A stretch of 64,000 nucleotides of DNA from contig NC_052616.1 of NCBI RefSeq assembly GCF_016545825.1, positions 54,569,716 to 54,633,715 on the forward strand. Reading direction: 5' to 3'. This stretch comes from Eucalyptus grandis (Eukaryota > Streptophyta > Magnoliopsida > Myrtales > Myrtaceae). A program made the translations under genes and the position numbers. Of this stretch, positions 27,378-39,814 are shown piece after piece; position 1 is the first letter of the stretch, and each line of letters opens with the position of its first letter. The notes below the pieces were generated by a model, which was given only the letters and a program-made list of their open reading frames with translations, was not told the DNA's origin and searched no databases.

Positions 27378-28606
27378 TAAGCCCCATGAAAATAGTAAAG
27401 TGTAGGGATAAGCATGGCATGATTTGTTTAGGTTTTTGACGTCAAACCAAATCACATCGAATAAATACAATTTAAAGGAAAATGAAACCAAATCAAACGT
27501 TGTTGTGGTTAAGAACTGAATTGAACCATATTTTTGGGCTTAGTTCAGTTTGAAATAGAAATCGAACTGGTTTCTCTTCTTTCATTTTTTCTCTCTTCAT
27601 TTTTTGTAAATTCATGAGATTTTTTTTTATGTAAATTCATGAGATTAAACCCACTAAAGTGGCCTTGAAGGAGCATTGATTTCGAGGGAAAAAACCAAAG
27701 TGTACACCCACAACATCTAAAAAATTCAAAGAAAATGAAAATCAAATTAATTTCAAACTTAAAAACAAAACAGGCTACTCCATGCATATATTATATTATA
27801 AGAATCTAAACAGCCTATTAAAATGTGAAGCCTAGAGGCGCTATAAGAAAAATAGGTTAAGGCGACATAATGAACCAAAGCTGACAAATTTCAATTTACT
27901 TCACTGAGGGAGGTTCCATTTTTATATTATGGGTATTGGTTTATATGTTTCCAACGAAAAAACATTAAATTTGGAAACATTAGCTAATGAATCCTATCCG
28001 GTGGCACTAGAAATAATACTCTATATTGGATTTTGTCACCTTAGGGTGAACCAGTTTGTCACCTTTTACCACACCCTTAGGAGATAAAAATGAAGTTTGT
28101 TCACCTTAAATAAAACTTAAGCCACTCGCTATTAATCCAATCAAAGAGGGACTTTTTGAATCTACAACGAAAAACATGAAATTTCTCGCCTTTGGTCAGA
28201 CTAAAGGCAACATAAAAATGTGACCAAAGGCCACAAACTACTGTTTTCGTGGCCTTACGTATGCTCTTGATTGGATTGGTTATAAAGATTTTCTTTGAAG
28301 ACGAGAGAAAATAGCATCGAATTTTCAATATATAGTCAAACGTGCATAAAAACTCCTAAGTGATATATGAAACTTGTCCCTCTTGATGTAAATGGCTGAA
28401 TTTTGTACGTATACAACAAGTGAGTTACCATTTAAACCATTTAATTCCAAAAGCACAGTATTGAGGGAATTATAGTCTTCTAATTAATATTCTAAAAGAG
28501 CCCTGGGTTCTAGATTAGCAAATTGAATATAAAGTTGGCACTTCTGTGGAAGGAATTATTCAGACGAGCAATTCGACGGAGTTCTCTACATATATCTCTG
28601 AAAGTT
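27378..28606. other. Unassigned intergenic sequence
   Basis: A/T-rich with no recognisable gene. ORFs of 60-80 codons on both strands (27545-27787, 28101-28328) have no domain. A short repeat of TTGTCACCTT occurs at about 28035 and 28061. Confidence 0.5.
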
Positions 28607-29094
28607 TGATGTCGGAGCATTCGGAGGCAATATCGGTTCAACGAAAGTTCTATCGATCGCATAGTTACCAATACTTCAGTAACCATACCGATACTTTCGT
28701 AATCGCGTGTTTTGAAGGGTGTCCACATTCATCAAATCAAGCAAGTCTTGGATAGCTACACCCACTAATATTTATTTCTTATATTTTCAAGGTTTAGTAA
28801 ATGTGTATAAGGTTTCTAGAGTATTTATTTATGAGTCATTTGTCTTCCCAAAGAGTCTTATTAATTACTCATACTTGGAGGGTTGTTCCAAGTTCATCTA
28901 TATAAACATGCTATGATAAATAAGAATGTAGATTTATTTTGAGTGATAAGTCATTTAATCCTCGGCTTGAGAACAAGAAGTATTTCTTGTTATGTTCTTA
29001 TCTCTTAGGTGGATTCCGACAAGTGGCAAGCGATATATCCAATTTAGTTCTCACTTGTGTTACCTCCTACTTCTCTACACTTTCTTTAGCATCA
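28607..29094 (+). mobile_element. 5' LTR of a truncated Ty3/Gypsy element
   Basis: Inferred bounds: TGATGTCGGAGC start and TTTAGCATCA end give matching TGATG...CATCA terminal bases, 488 bp, two bases before a primer-binding-site-like sequence. No second copy of this LTR is seen downstream, so the start could be off by some bases. Confidence 0.55.
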
Positions 29095-29096
29095 AA

Positions 29097-29108
29097 TTGA
29101 TATCAGAG
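29097..29108 (+). promoter_or_regulatory. Primer-binding site, one base changed
   Basis: TTGATATCAGAGCTTTGG contains the tRNA-Met-type site TGGTATCAGAGC with G to A in the third base. It precedes the gag start region (ATGGCTGGTCATCATC at 29118). Confidence 0.65.
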
Positions 29109-29117
29109 CTTTGGTTC

Positions 29118-30120
29118 AATGGCTGGTCATCATCGATGTGGACCAAAAGTTGTGTCTTCTATAGCTCAGGAAAGAGACCTATGAGACATGGAGGTGGATG
29201 ATTTAAGGAGACAAGTGCAGCAACTGTAGGAGCATTTGCAACATTTCGAACGTCTGGAATGTGATGAGTCGCGTCATGATTCAGAAGATGGTCCCTTTGA
29301 TGAAGAGGACATCAACCCCTTTGTGGATGCTCGAAGTCATGCTTCATGTGAGGAAGAACTTCCTCGACGTCAATATCGAAGGTTTCATCGAATTGAGCAA
29401 GATTCCTATGTAAAGGTTGATATTCCTGAATTCGAGGGAAGATGCAATCAGAAGCATGCTGTAGAAAGAGTCTTTGACTACAAAGACATTTCGAATGATT
29501 AAAAGGTGAAGCTAGTTGCTATCAAACTTAAAAAGAATGCTTCAATTTGGTGGGAGCACTTGAAGAAACAAAGAGCTCATGAAGAAAGAAGCCGTATCGT
29601 AACGTGGGAGAAGATGAGGCAAGAATTGAAGAAGAAGTTTTTACTACCAAACTATCATCAAGATACTTTCCTTCAATTCCACAATTTCAAACAAAAGGAG
29701 CTATCCGTGGAAGAACATACCGCTGAATTTGATCACCTCATGATGGTTTGTGATGTTTCTTAAGGAGAGGAGCAAACTATTGCCCGTTACCCTAGTGGAC
29801 TTCGATATGAAATCAGTAATGTTATCCAACTTCAACCTTATTGGACTGATAATGATGTTTGTCAACTTGCACTTAAGGTAGATCGACAACTTAAAGAGGC
29901 TCATGGGCATACCTCTCAATATCGGAATAAAGAAGACTTTTCTAAGGGCGAGAGAGCATCTACTTCTATGTTCGGGCGACCGCTTCAAAGTTGACTCCTA
30001 AGAATGATGAAGTGTCAAGTTCCAAGCGCCATAGCTCTATCCGATGTTTCAAATGTCTAGTTTTGGACATATTGCATCCAAATGTCCAAATCACAAGATC
30101 ATCTCTCTAGTATAAGAACT
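29118..30120 (+). pseudogene. Gypsy gag remnant
   Basis: Begins MAGHH after the primer-binding site, then an early stop. Gag core segments are readable in successive frames: VKVDIPEFEGRCN (about 29413-29450), KLVAIKLKKNASIWWEHLKK (29509-29568), VTWEKMRQELKKKFLLPNYH (about 29600-29660), FKQKELSVEEHTAEFDHLM (29688-29745) and, after a TAA at 29761, an IARYPSGLRYEI-like part. A zinc-knuckle-like RCFKC follows at about 30040. These are typical of Retrotrans_gag proteins of plant Gypsy elements. Several stops and a deletion after the EFEGR segment show it is dead. Confidence 0.8.
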
Positions 30121-31940
30121 TGAGGAAGAGCAATGTGAAGATTTCCTTGGTACAAATGAAACATCCGAGGAGAAAGATGAAGTTATCTATGGAGATCAAG
30201 TTGAGTTTCTAATTCTTCATTGCGTCTTTAATGTTACTCCTAGTGAGGATGGTATGTGGCTTCGAAATAATATTTTTGTACTCAATGCACTTCTCATGGA
30301 AAGGTGTGTGATGTCATCATCAATGGAGGAAATTGCATGGTGGAGAAGTTGCACCTCAAGACGGAAAAGCACCCGCAACCTTACAAGCTCTCTTGGCTTC
30401 ACAAAGGGAATGAGGTAAGGGTTGATGAGCTATGTCTTGTTCAATTTTCCATCGGAAAATATATAAAGATGAAATGTGGTATGATATTGTTCTCATGGAT
30501 GCTTGTCATTTGCTTCTTGGGGAGGCCATGGCAATTGGATAGAAAAACTAAGCATGATGGGTTCAAGAATACTTATGCTTCTAAGAAAGATGGAGTTAAT
30601 CACCTTGGGTCCTTCTAAAATGAAGAGCACTCCTAAACCATCTAATGGGGAAGGAAATAATTTACTTTCTAAATCTGAAGTTGATAAGGCTTTGGAAGAA
30701 TCCTCAGAGGCGTATGCTCTTGTGGTGTTATAAGAGAATGAAGAACACCATGATGTCCCTTCTCAAGTAGAACCTCTTCTTCAAGAGTTTAAGGATGTTG
30801 TTCTGAAAGAGATTCCGCCCGATCTTCCACCCATAAGAGAAATTCAGTATTGTATTGATTTTGTTTTGGGAGCCACCATTCCAAACAAGGTAACACATCA
30901 AATGAGCCCTAAAAAAGCATGAAGAGCTTCAATGACAAGTGGATGAACTCGTGGCTAAATGAATGGTGAGAAAAAGCATGAGTCCATGTGCGATCCTGCT
31001 CTTCTTGTGCCAAAGAAGGATGGGTCGTGGCATATGTGTATCGATAGTCGAGTGGTAAACAAGATAACCATCAAGTACCATTATCCTATTCCTTGATTTG
31101 ATGATCTTCTTGAACAAGTCCATGGTGCTATTATTATTTCTAAGATTGATCTTCGAAGTGGATATCATCAAATTCGAATGAGAGCTAAAGATGAATGGAA
31201 AACTGCCTTCAGAACAAGAGATGGCCTCTATGAGTGGATGGTCATGCCTTTCAGCCTCTCTAATGCTCCTAGTACATTTATGCGCCTTATGAATCATATC
31301 TTCAAACCATTCATTAGCAGCTTTGTTGTTTATTTTGATGACGTTCTTGTTTGTAGCTCTATTCATGAGCAACACTTGCAGCATCTTTTCCAAGTTTTCG
31401 AGGTTCTTCGGGAGCAAAAGTTATATGTCAACTTAAAGAAGTGTCACTTCTTTACTAATAGCCTTGTCTTCCTAGGCTATGTTATTTCTAAGGAGGGCAT
31501 CAAGATGGATTCTAGCAAGGTGAAGGTGATCATAAGTTGACCCATTCCAACCTCTATTCATGATATTTGAAGTTTCCATGGTTTGACATCTTTTTATCGC
31601 CACTTTATCAAGCATTTCAATATCATCATTTCTCCTATCACCAAATGCTTGAAGAGAGAAAGTTTCAAGTGGACTAAAGAGGCACAACGAAGCTTCAAAC
31701 TCCCTAGAAAGGTAACTGTGGCTCCAATTCTTGCATTTCCAGATTTTAATAAAGTCTTTGAAATTGATTGTGATGCTTCTAATGTGAGAATTGGTGTGGT
31801 TCTTAGTCAAGAAGGAAAGCCTATTGCATTCTGTAGTAATACAGAATTTGAATAATTCCCACAAGAATTACTGTACTTATGATAAAGAATTTTATGCTAC
31901 TTTTAGAGCTTTAGATCTTTGGAAATAAGACGATGTGAGC
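30121..31940 (+). pseudogene. Gypsy protease-RT-RNase H remnant, integrase missing
   Basis: Protease-like region with LNCTQC/VCDVIINGGN features (about 30270-30340) and a CHLLLGRPWQ-like segment (about 30500-30540). RT starts near 30780 and has [12 protein letters not shown] (31018-31053), SKIDLRSGYHQIRMR (about 31140-31185), FRTRDGLYEWMVMPF (31209-31254) and the active site VVYFDDVLVC (31324-31354). FLGYVISKEGIKMDSSK follows (31468-31520). RNase H starts with FEIDCDASNVRIGVVLSQEG (about 31755-31815) and stops after a YDKEFYATFRAL-like piece (about 31877-31915). RT residues are well kept, including FDD, but frames shift at least four times. Integrase and 3' LTR are absent. Confidence 0.82.
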
Positions 31941-33577
31941 TGTTGTTAAGATAAGTTTATGCTTTTGAAAGGCTTAAAGTGGTAAGTTCATTAGAAAATT
32001 AATCGGAGAATATGCAGTAGAAAGGTGAAATAGAGTGGAAGCTCTTATTTATTTTTATAATCAGAGGGTATAAACTCATACCCATTTATCTGAAAATCCA
32101 TAAAACACCATGCAAGGTACACGGATAGATAAATATTTAATTCAAGCTTTTGATAGATGCAATTTGCTTTGAAGAGTCGGTTTTTTGAAGAAAATATGTC
32201 AGGATGCAAATATTACTTCATCATCTAACATGATGTACAAAACAAGCTATTCAAGTAATTTATTAGCTTCTCTCTCCTTATAACTTGTATCGATTTAATA
32301 TAATCTCCGAAAGACATTTTTGTTTTTGCTTCACACTACATAACGATATTATGTCTTAATATCTTCTTTCAATGGAATATAGGGAAATAGTGAAATGTAA
32401 AAAGCAAAGTTGATTTTCTTATTTCAGAGGGGTGGCATCCTCCACCCGCCTTTGCCGGATGGCCTTCACTAACGACCTATGGAGAGCTGGCCCCCTCTCG
32501 AGTGACTCGCGTTAATGCTGCTGCTCGACCACATTCAATCATTCATGAAACTTCTAATGTCAACATAACATGAAGAGCAAACTCAAACAAGTAAAAAGAA
32601 ACACACTGATGCGCCAATTTTTAGCCAAAACGAGAAAAACCCACAAAACAGCTTTTTGAGCTCTCTCACTCTCTCTCCCCTCACAACTCTGCCGCCTCTC
32701 ACCACTCGGGTGATGTATCTCGCGGCTTTTGCTGTCGATATCGCTGTCGATGTATCATAGAGAACTCCACAAAGAACTTCTATCATTAGTGGTTAATAGC
32801 CATCTGTAAATCGAAATTTAAGGTCAAGGCTATGCTTAGGAGTTCAATATACGGTTGATCCATTCAATTTGCAAGTCATTTCCTTCTTATATTAGAAGTC
32901 TTCTACGTCGAATCATTGCTTCAGAGACTTTGTGGTCGTCCTTCTACCATATCGTACTCTCCCATTCCATTCCCATCGGCATTGCCCACTAATCTTCTTT
33001 TTTCAGAAATAGTTTCAACTTTCTTTTTCTTTTTTGTTTACTCCCAGCAATAATGATGTAATAATTGTACATATTCTTTTCGGAAGAATAGACTTTTTAT
33101 CTAATGAGAAACATAGTGACATGGACCTGAGCAGGTCCTTAAACTGCTCAAAGGAGAAACAGGTGGGAGAACCGCCATGGGGTGAGAGTCCCCTGTGCTG
33201 TCTCCTGTAAATGCAAGGTTGGGGCCTTAAAAAGATTCCCAACCCCATTGCTGGACCGGCCACGATCCCTTTAAGGGACACAGCCAGCACGCCTGATCCT
33301 CGTGAAACCAATCCCCAGGTAATCAATCTTGGGGCAGGTTCAAGGAGATGATGGTGCTCGTCCAAAGGACGGGGTTGGGAGAATGTACTTTTTTTTTTTA
33401 CCCGTTGAAATTAAAATGTTATCAAAAATTTTAGAAAAATATTAAGATATTATATGGGCCAATTTATATGTCAACTAGTATATTCTATTCAAGTTTCATA
33501 TTTTTAGAGTTAGAAAAAAATTAAAGTGTGAACCTAACAAGATTAGGAGTAAGGAAAAGTAAATTCCAATCCATATG
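31941..33577. other. Unassigned sequence between retrotransposons
   Basis: A/T-rich to about 32420, then a GC-richer patch (32430-32520). A minus-strand frame at 32583-32786 and another at 33015-33365 (116 aa, starting MDEHHHLLEPAPRLITWG) show no domain I know. The block 33120-33390 stands out as compact and higher in GC, ending in a poly-T run at 33389-33399. It could be part of an unrecognised repeat. Confidence 0.4.
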
Positions 33578-36238
33578 TGTTACGACCTACCTCTTGGAGA
33601 CGGAAATAGGTTTAGGGACATTACCTAAAATACGAGCCTACAGCCCATGATCGATATAAGCTCTCCCAAGCCCATACCTCACACGACATTGGATGTTCAA
33701 ATTGAGAGTATGAAAATTTTCTAAAGAATGAGTCACCACTAACCTATTGAGGTCGGCTAGAAATTAAGTGAGGCATGAGAGTATACCTCACTTCCTACGC
33801 GACTAGAAAATTTAGGTTCGGGGATTTGATTACACTAATTAAACTATTAGTGTCATTTTGGTACCTAATATTGTTCATTTTGAAAAAAAAAAATGATTTT
33901 TGTCAAGCGGTTTGCATTAATTTTACACCTATTCGACTAACGTGTGAGGTAATCATGTGAGTGCACAATCATTAAAGTAACAAACAATAATCGAAAAGGC
34001 ATTGATTAAATTGCAAGGAAAAGAAGCATTTAACAATTAAGATTAATTCCTAACTAAGCTAAGGGAAGTCATAATAAACGTATCAATATTGCACAATCAA
34101 GGGCATTTGTCTCTAAGGACAATTGAAACCCTAAGGTAGAGCCCTAAGGACTTGGTCAACCTTAAGCATAATTTTTAACCGAAAGACTCCTACCTTTTAA
34201 AAGAAATTAACCTAAAGGATTAATTTGAACTTTTTTTTATGAATATTAATTTAAATTTTTTACGATTTTTTTTTTTGGGATTTTTGAAATTTTTTTTTTA
34301 ATATTTTTCGAATTTTTTTAAAATTTTGATTAATTAATTAATTTTATTTATTGTTTTCAATTTTTTAACTGATTTTTTGTTCTTTTTAATATTTATTTAT
34401 TGTTGATAAAAAAAAAAGGATTCGGACCAGGTCAAGAGACCTGACCCAACTAAACAGACCCGAACCCTATTGTATCGGGTTAGACCATAAACATTAACCC
34501 TAAAAGGCCGCTCGGAATTAATTATAAAAGCCCGTGAATTTTTTTATTTTTTTTAAGTCGTTTTCTGGCCCACATTTGAAATGAGCCCAGCCCACAACAG
34601 AACACCTATGCGCACTTTTCATGTTTTTTCTCTCCCTTTTTATTTTCTGTTAATATTTTTCTCTTTTTTTGTCCTTTTCCGTTTGTCTTATTCTCTACGT
34701 CTTCAACCTCCCTCCTCCTGTAACTCGCCGAAGGTCTCCACAATATACCAGCCTTGCCTCTAAAAACATTTGATGACTCAAAACATTACAAGAACCTAAG
34801 CTTAATCAAAATGGCTTAGGCTCCCCGCACCTATCTACTCCGCTCATACCATCATCTACCAGGATTTACTCTTAACGTCGTAACATCAGCGCATTTGTTA
34901 GAACAAGCATGTAAGAAAAAAACTGTTTCAACATGAAATGGATATATCCATATATCTCGAATTTTGATTTATGAAATGATAAAGTATGGCAAAATCTATA
35001 CCAAGAACTGGTTCATGTAGGAATGCCCGCAGTGGTTCACATAAAAATACATGTAAAATATCAAAGGGAGTTATTTATGTTCAAGCAAGTTTTAACAATA
35101 CGATTGTGACTGTTACATATGTACAGGGTCGGGTAATTTCTTGATCCTCCGCCGGTACTTGTGAATTCAATGGTACAAGAAGGGGGACACCATTTGCTGC
35201 TCAAACCGCAGCAGGATCATAAGCAAACCGAACTAGATGCCCACAATAGTCAATGCTCAGGTCATGGGCACACCGTTCTCCACTCACCCACAAATGCCAT
35301 CGGTGACTGGCTTGGCGGCCTCAAGCCGCGGACATTGCCGGCGGCGAAGGTTGAGAATAGCGACTCCAAACTCGTGCCTAGCTTCAAATTGATTCCACCG
35401 AGGTCGGGGATGGCGACAACGAATGGCAGAGGGCAGATGACGTTCTGGAGGTGCAGGGCGACGTCGATCCGCTGTGCTCTAAGGTTTTGTGTGGGGTTTC
35501 AAAGGCGACCGTGCCCAGGTAAGAGAAAGAGCAAGATGCTTCTTTTTATTCTTTCCGTGAGAGTAAAGACACCATGGATGGGTCGGGGGACGTCATTGGA
35601 GGAAAAGAGAAGTAGGTGACGAGGAAGGAGTGAAGTAAGATTTCGGAAATGGAATGCGAGAGCAGTCGCCGGCAGGAGGTAGCTAGATGGAGATGGTGGA
35701 GGTGGCTAGTCGGGTGAGTTTCAAGAGAAAAAAAGATGGGAAATGCTCCTTTTTTTTAAAAAGAAAAATGCACCCTGAAGATGGTGAGCGATGCTTCTTC
35801 CTCTGGAAAGGCCGTGCTCTCCTTTGTGATGCTTAGAAATGACGCTTTTCTGAAGCATGGAAGAAGATCCTGGGCCAGGCGAAAATCGTCTCGGTGAAGA
35901 TGGTCCTCTCCCCCTTATCCCTCTCCGGCCGGTGCGCGTGGCTTCCCCGACCACCAACTCCAGTCGAACGCTCCCACTGCCTCCTCTGCCTCTGTCCTTT
36001 GTTGCTGCATTCTTTTTCTTCTTTTTGTAGGTCCTGCGCGCGCAGGACAGCTTGGAGGAAGAAGACAAGCCAGGGGGAGCAGGCCGGGCCGAAGAGAGAG
36101 GGAGGCTGGGCCGGGCTGCGCGAGAAGGAGAGGAAGAGAGGAGGGGCGGGTTGGGCCAAGGTCAGATTCGGCCCGACCCAGCCCCCTCTCACTTTTTTTT
36201 TTTAAATATGTATTTCAAAAATAAATTAGGTGTCAACA
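33578..36238 (-). mobile_element. Second Ogre/Tat-type LTR, diverged, probably solo
   Basis: Plus strand TGTTACGACC... to ...AAATTAGGTGTCAACA. The first 400 bases follow the same order of blocks as 1212-1620 (CTCTCCCAAGCCCATACC, AGTCACCACTAA, a TTACACTAATT-like block, TAACGTGTGAGGTAATCATG). The right end matches AATTTAGGTGTCAACA at 4676-4691, so it is the same superfamily in the same orientation. There is no primer-binding site beside the left end and no clear 5-base target duplication (ATATG versus GGATG). It holds several poly-T runs (34190-34410) and a GC-rich stretch (35200-36190) with ORFs on both strands that I do not accept as genes. Confidence 0.55.
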
Positions 36239-37494
36239 GGATGTTTATAACTTAATTGGAAAAAGTACCAAAAAATTCATAAATTTAATGTATTGTTGTC
36301 AATTTAGTATTAAACATTTTAATTGAATTAATTTAGTCATAAACTATTTTATATTTGTACTAATTTAATTCATCTAGTTAATTTAGGTAGAAAGTCACTA
36401 TCTGTGAATACCGACTGTCTTATGTGACACACCAAATACGTAGACATTTTCAATAATACTTTAATAATTTTTTGAATTTTTTATAATTTCTTTTTTTTTT
36501 TTTTTTTTCTTCGTTTTGGTCAGTGAGGGTCACCAACAATCCTCCCTAGCCATTGGGTGATGGCTAGCAATCTCTCGCTAGCCACTAGTAAGGGTCACGG
36601 CCCTTGTCAAATCTAGACAGGGCCCACCTCACCAACCAAAATGAAGGAAAAAAAGAAGAAGAAAGAAATAATAATAAAATAATATAAAATAATAGAACTC
36701 AAAATAATAAAAATTCAAAAATTATTGATATATCATCAAAATATCTTTTTGTACTTTTTTTCATCATAATTTAATATTATGTAAAGAAAACGAAGCACTC
36801 ATGGTTTAGTCATGTCACGCAAAAACACTTTGACCTGGTCCATAGGAGCTTGTGTTGGAAAAGATCAACTTTGAATATTTCGCCATATACTTTTTGTTGC
36901 GGTCCTTTTCTACCCCAATCCCAATCTCTATCATGGGATATGACATTCTCTGACCCTTTGTACCAAAGTGATTAAAGTACTTACGAAACTGGGCTCGACG
37001 AAGATTTATTGCAAAAGTCAAGTTCAACAATTGTGACAAAATCAATTATGTCCAAGACAACAGTCTTACGTACGCGGGCATGATGGCTCACGTGACAAGA
37101 AAAATTATTAACAATTCAAGAGGAGCAAAAAGTTTATATTCAACAAAACAAATCATGCGTAAGTAGTCATTCGCTATGAGTCTCACTCTATTGCCATAGC
37201 TTTTGATAATTGTTCACCATAAATGTCAAAAATCCAACAGAGATGTCACTCAGGTGATAAATTTAAAAATTATTGCATTCAAGCGAATGCTTTTAATAGT
37301 AATGGCATTTCTGTAATCAATTAAAAGATATAGCACTCTAATGAGTATTGTACATGAGTTATGGTACTTGTTATATTTGCATCCCTATAATTGAATTTCC
37401 ACATAATTTTATGGGCAAGTTTCAAAATCTTGGTTAGTACGAGATTGAGAATATTATTTTTAATAAAAGAAAACATTTTTCATTTGTTGTTATG
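36239..37494. other. Intergenic sequence with a Mutator-like element fragment
   Basis: The part 36255-36660 begins GGAAAAAGTACCAAAAAATT followed by CAATTTAGTATTAAAC and contains GCTAGCCACTAGTAAGGG. This resembles the terminal and inner parts of the elements at 39142-40558 and 56242-56710, but no matching right end was found. A T-run lies at 36488-36508. The rest is A/T-rich without a gene. Confidence 0.4.
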
Positions 37495-37812
37495 TGATAA
37501 GTTGAAAAGTTCTCTAAACTCATTGAATGTTTCAAGTTAATCATTGAGAAAGAGTAATGCTAGATGTACTAATTAATATTATAAATATAAGTGAAGCTAC
37601 CTCTTGTGCATGTAATTCATTTAACGCAATGGCCATGGATGACATAATTATTTTGTTTTCCAATTAAAAAATGTTTAGAGAGAGAGAATTTAAGAATATG
37701 TAACTCTACTGTATATGTGCGATTTATCATAGCTTGGATTCTTTACTTATAATGCACCATGCGATCCTATCAAATCATTTCTTCACGTGGTTCGACAAAG
37801 CAAATTAACTGC
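37495..37812. repeat. Dispersed repeat, copy 1 (partner at 57127-57425)
   Basis: Shares in order with the partner: GATAAGTTG, GTTCTCTAAA, AATGCTAGATGTA, ATTCATT, AGAGAGA, AATATGTAA, TTTATCATA, ATAATGCACCATG and CTTCACGTG. Similarity is spread over about 300 bases with the same spacing, in direct orientation. No terminal inverted repeats are obvious. Confidence 0.6.
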
Positions 37813-39141
37813 ATTCTTGCAGCCCCAACTGCAAGTGCCAAAGTTCCAAACTCATCCGCGTAAAGCTAGATGCAGGCGTTGCTCCTACGACCAACTTTGG
37901 CCTCGATGAGAGTGACCCCGCGTTTGTGGAAAATGCTTAGCTAACCGTACCGTTAGCTTGGAAAATGGACGGTCAATCCTCAGCCACACATCTTGGATGA
38001 AAGAGAGGGAGACTTGTGTCTTGCTCGGAAACTTCCTAGTGCTTGTGTTTGAGACGGAAAACATTCTTTGACCGTCATACCGTGTGAGACGGTGATGCCA
38101 GCACCACTCTTTGTGGAAAGAATAGTATCCCGCGCCATTTAAGCCGCCATCGTTGACCACTCCTTGTGAAGGGAAAGATCTATCAATGAAAGTTGAAGAT
38201 CTTGTAATGGTCTTCTTCCTTTATTGTCCTCATCTACTTCAATCTCCATCGACCACTTTTTTTTTTTTTTTTTGGCTCCATGCACTATTAAGGGTGCGTT
38301 TGGTTAGACTTTTGAGGAAAGTTATTAGGAAAATACAAATGACTTTACATTGAAGGGACTTTTCGTAATACAAATTGCGTTTGTTAAATTACAATTTAAA
38401 AATATCTTTGAACAAAATGGTATTTGGAGGAATTATATTTACAAAGGACTTTTGTGATAAAAAAATTATTAAAAGAAAAAAATTGATCGGCAAGGGCGTG
38501 CCGCCGGCAATCGAAATCTGTCGTCGACGGCCGACATCTAACTCAGGCAGCCTCGGAGGTAATCGGGGAGGGCCGGGGGTCGGGCGACCCCGCCGCAACC
38601 CAGTCCCGGGGAGGTCGCGGGAGGAGCTCGCCGCCCTCGAGATCAAGGTCATGGTGGGGTCACGCGACCTCGCTGCCCCGACTTGGGTCGTGGCGAGGTC
38701 GCGAATCCTCTCGGCGACCGCCATGACTCGGCTTTGGGGCAGCGAGGTCGCGAGAGAACCTTGTCGCCCCGATTTGGGTCACGGCGGGGTCGCACGACCT
38801 CGCTGGCCCCAGATCCAACAAGGTCGCGCGACCCGGCCGTGACCTGCACCGAGAGCAAGCAATGTCCTCCCGCGACCTCGCCGCCCGGATATGGGTTGCG
38901 GCGGGGTGCCCGACGTCCGGCTGCCCTCTCCGCCCGCAAATGCCCCAATCACCAACGATTAGTTTAATTTGACAGTTACTAGTGATTTAAAAATCATGAA
39001 TTAAATGCTTATCCAGGGTCCGTGCCTACTATTTGGAAAAAAAAGCCTTATTAGATACCCATGAAATTGTCGGTTCCATGTAATCGAGCCAAATGTCTAG
39101 GTGTGCATGCTATGAAAAGAATAATTTGAATCTCGTAATGT
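37813..39141. other. Unassigned sequence with GC-rich block
   Basis: A minus-strand frame at 37885-38160 (91 aa, containing YYSFHKEWCWHHRLT) has no domain I recognise. GGGTGCGTTTGGTTAGAC at 38291 resembles the terminus of hAT or PIF/Harbinger elements, but no matching right end was found. 38500-38940 is GC-rich with many repeats of GAGGTCGCG and CGACCTCGC; the ORFs there overlap on both strands and are not called as genes. Confidence 0.4.
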
Positions 39142-39743
39142 GGGGAAAAGTGCTAAAAAGTCCTAAACCTTTTTTTTTTGTGCCGATTTAGTCCTAAACA
39201 TTTTTAGGTTGTGCTTGATTAAGTCATTTCCGGTCAATTTTGGCTGAATTTTGCTGAGTGGATGTCGGTCGGCCGACGTGGCTTAATAGGCGCGACGTGG
39301 ATATCTTTTAATAATATTTTAATATTTTAGAATTTTTTTATTTTTAATTTTTTTTTTCTTCTCCTCTTCTTCCTCCAAATTCGGTTACTAGACCTCGGTG
39401 ATCGACTAGAGGCGATAGTCGGCCAGGTCGAGGTCGACCTCGGCGACCGAACGAGGCAATAGCTAGCCGGGTTGAGGTCGACCTCGTCGGCCACCTCGCC
39501 GGTGGCCGCGAGGGTGGCCTCGCGCAGGCGGCGAGGCTCGCCCTCGCTAGATTTGGCCAGGTGAGCCTCTCCCGCCCGCGAGGCCACCCTCGAAGCCTAG
39601 GCGGTGAGGGCGAGCCCGGCCAGCCTCGCTGGATATGGCGACAAAGTTAGCGAAGTGGCGAGCAAAGGGTGGACGGCATCGGGCGGCAACGTTGCGGCAG
39701 TGGTCTCGTGTGGCTAGGGTTTCCTTGGCTTGGCCGGAAAGGA

Positions 39744-39814
<71 letters not shown>

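Noticed and set aside
35161..36205. Several 100-150-codon ORFs on both strands in the second Ogre-type LTR
   Set aside because: Mutually overlapping frames in GC-rich repeat DNA without domains.
33573..36243. Target duplication around the second Ogre-type LTR
   Set aside because: ATATG and GGATG share only the last two bases, so it is not reported as a duplication.
37885..38160. 91-codon minus-strand frame with FHKEWCWHH
   Set aside because: Looked gene-like, but I could not match it to any family and it has no flanking gene structure; left as unassigned.
38375..38967. ORFs of 90-155 codons in the GC-rich block
   Set aside because: Composition driven by repeated CGACCTCGC words; frames on both strands are equally long.
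38291..39060. hAT or PIF/Harbinger element starting GGGTGCGTTTGGTTAG
   Set aside because: No matching right terminus or target duplication could be found.
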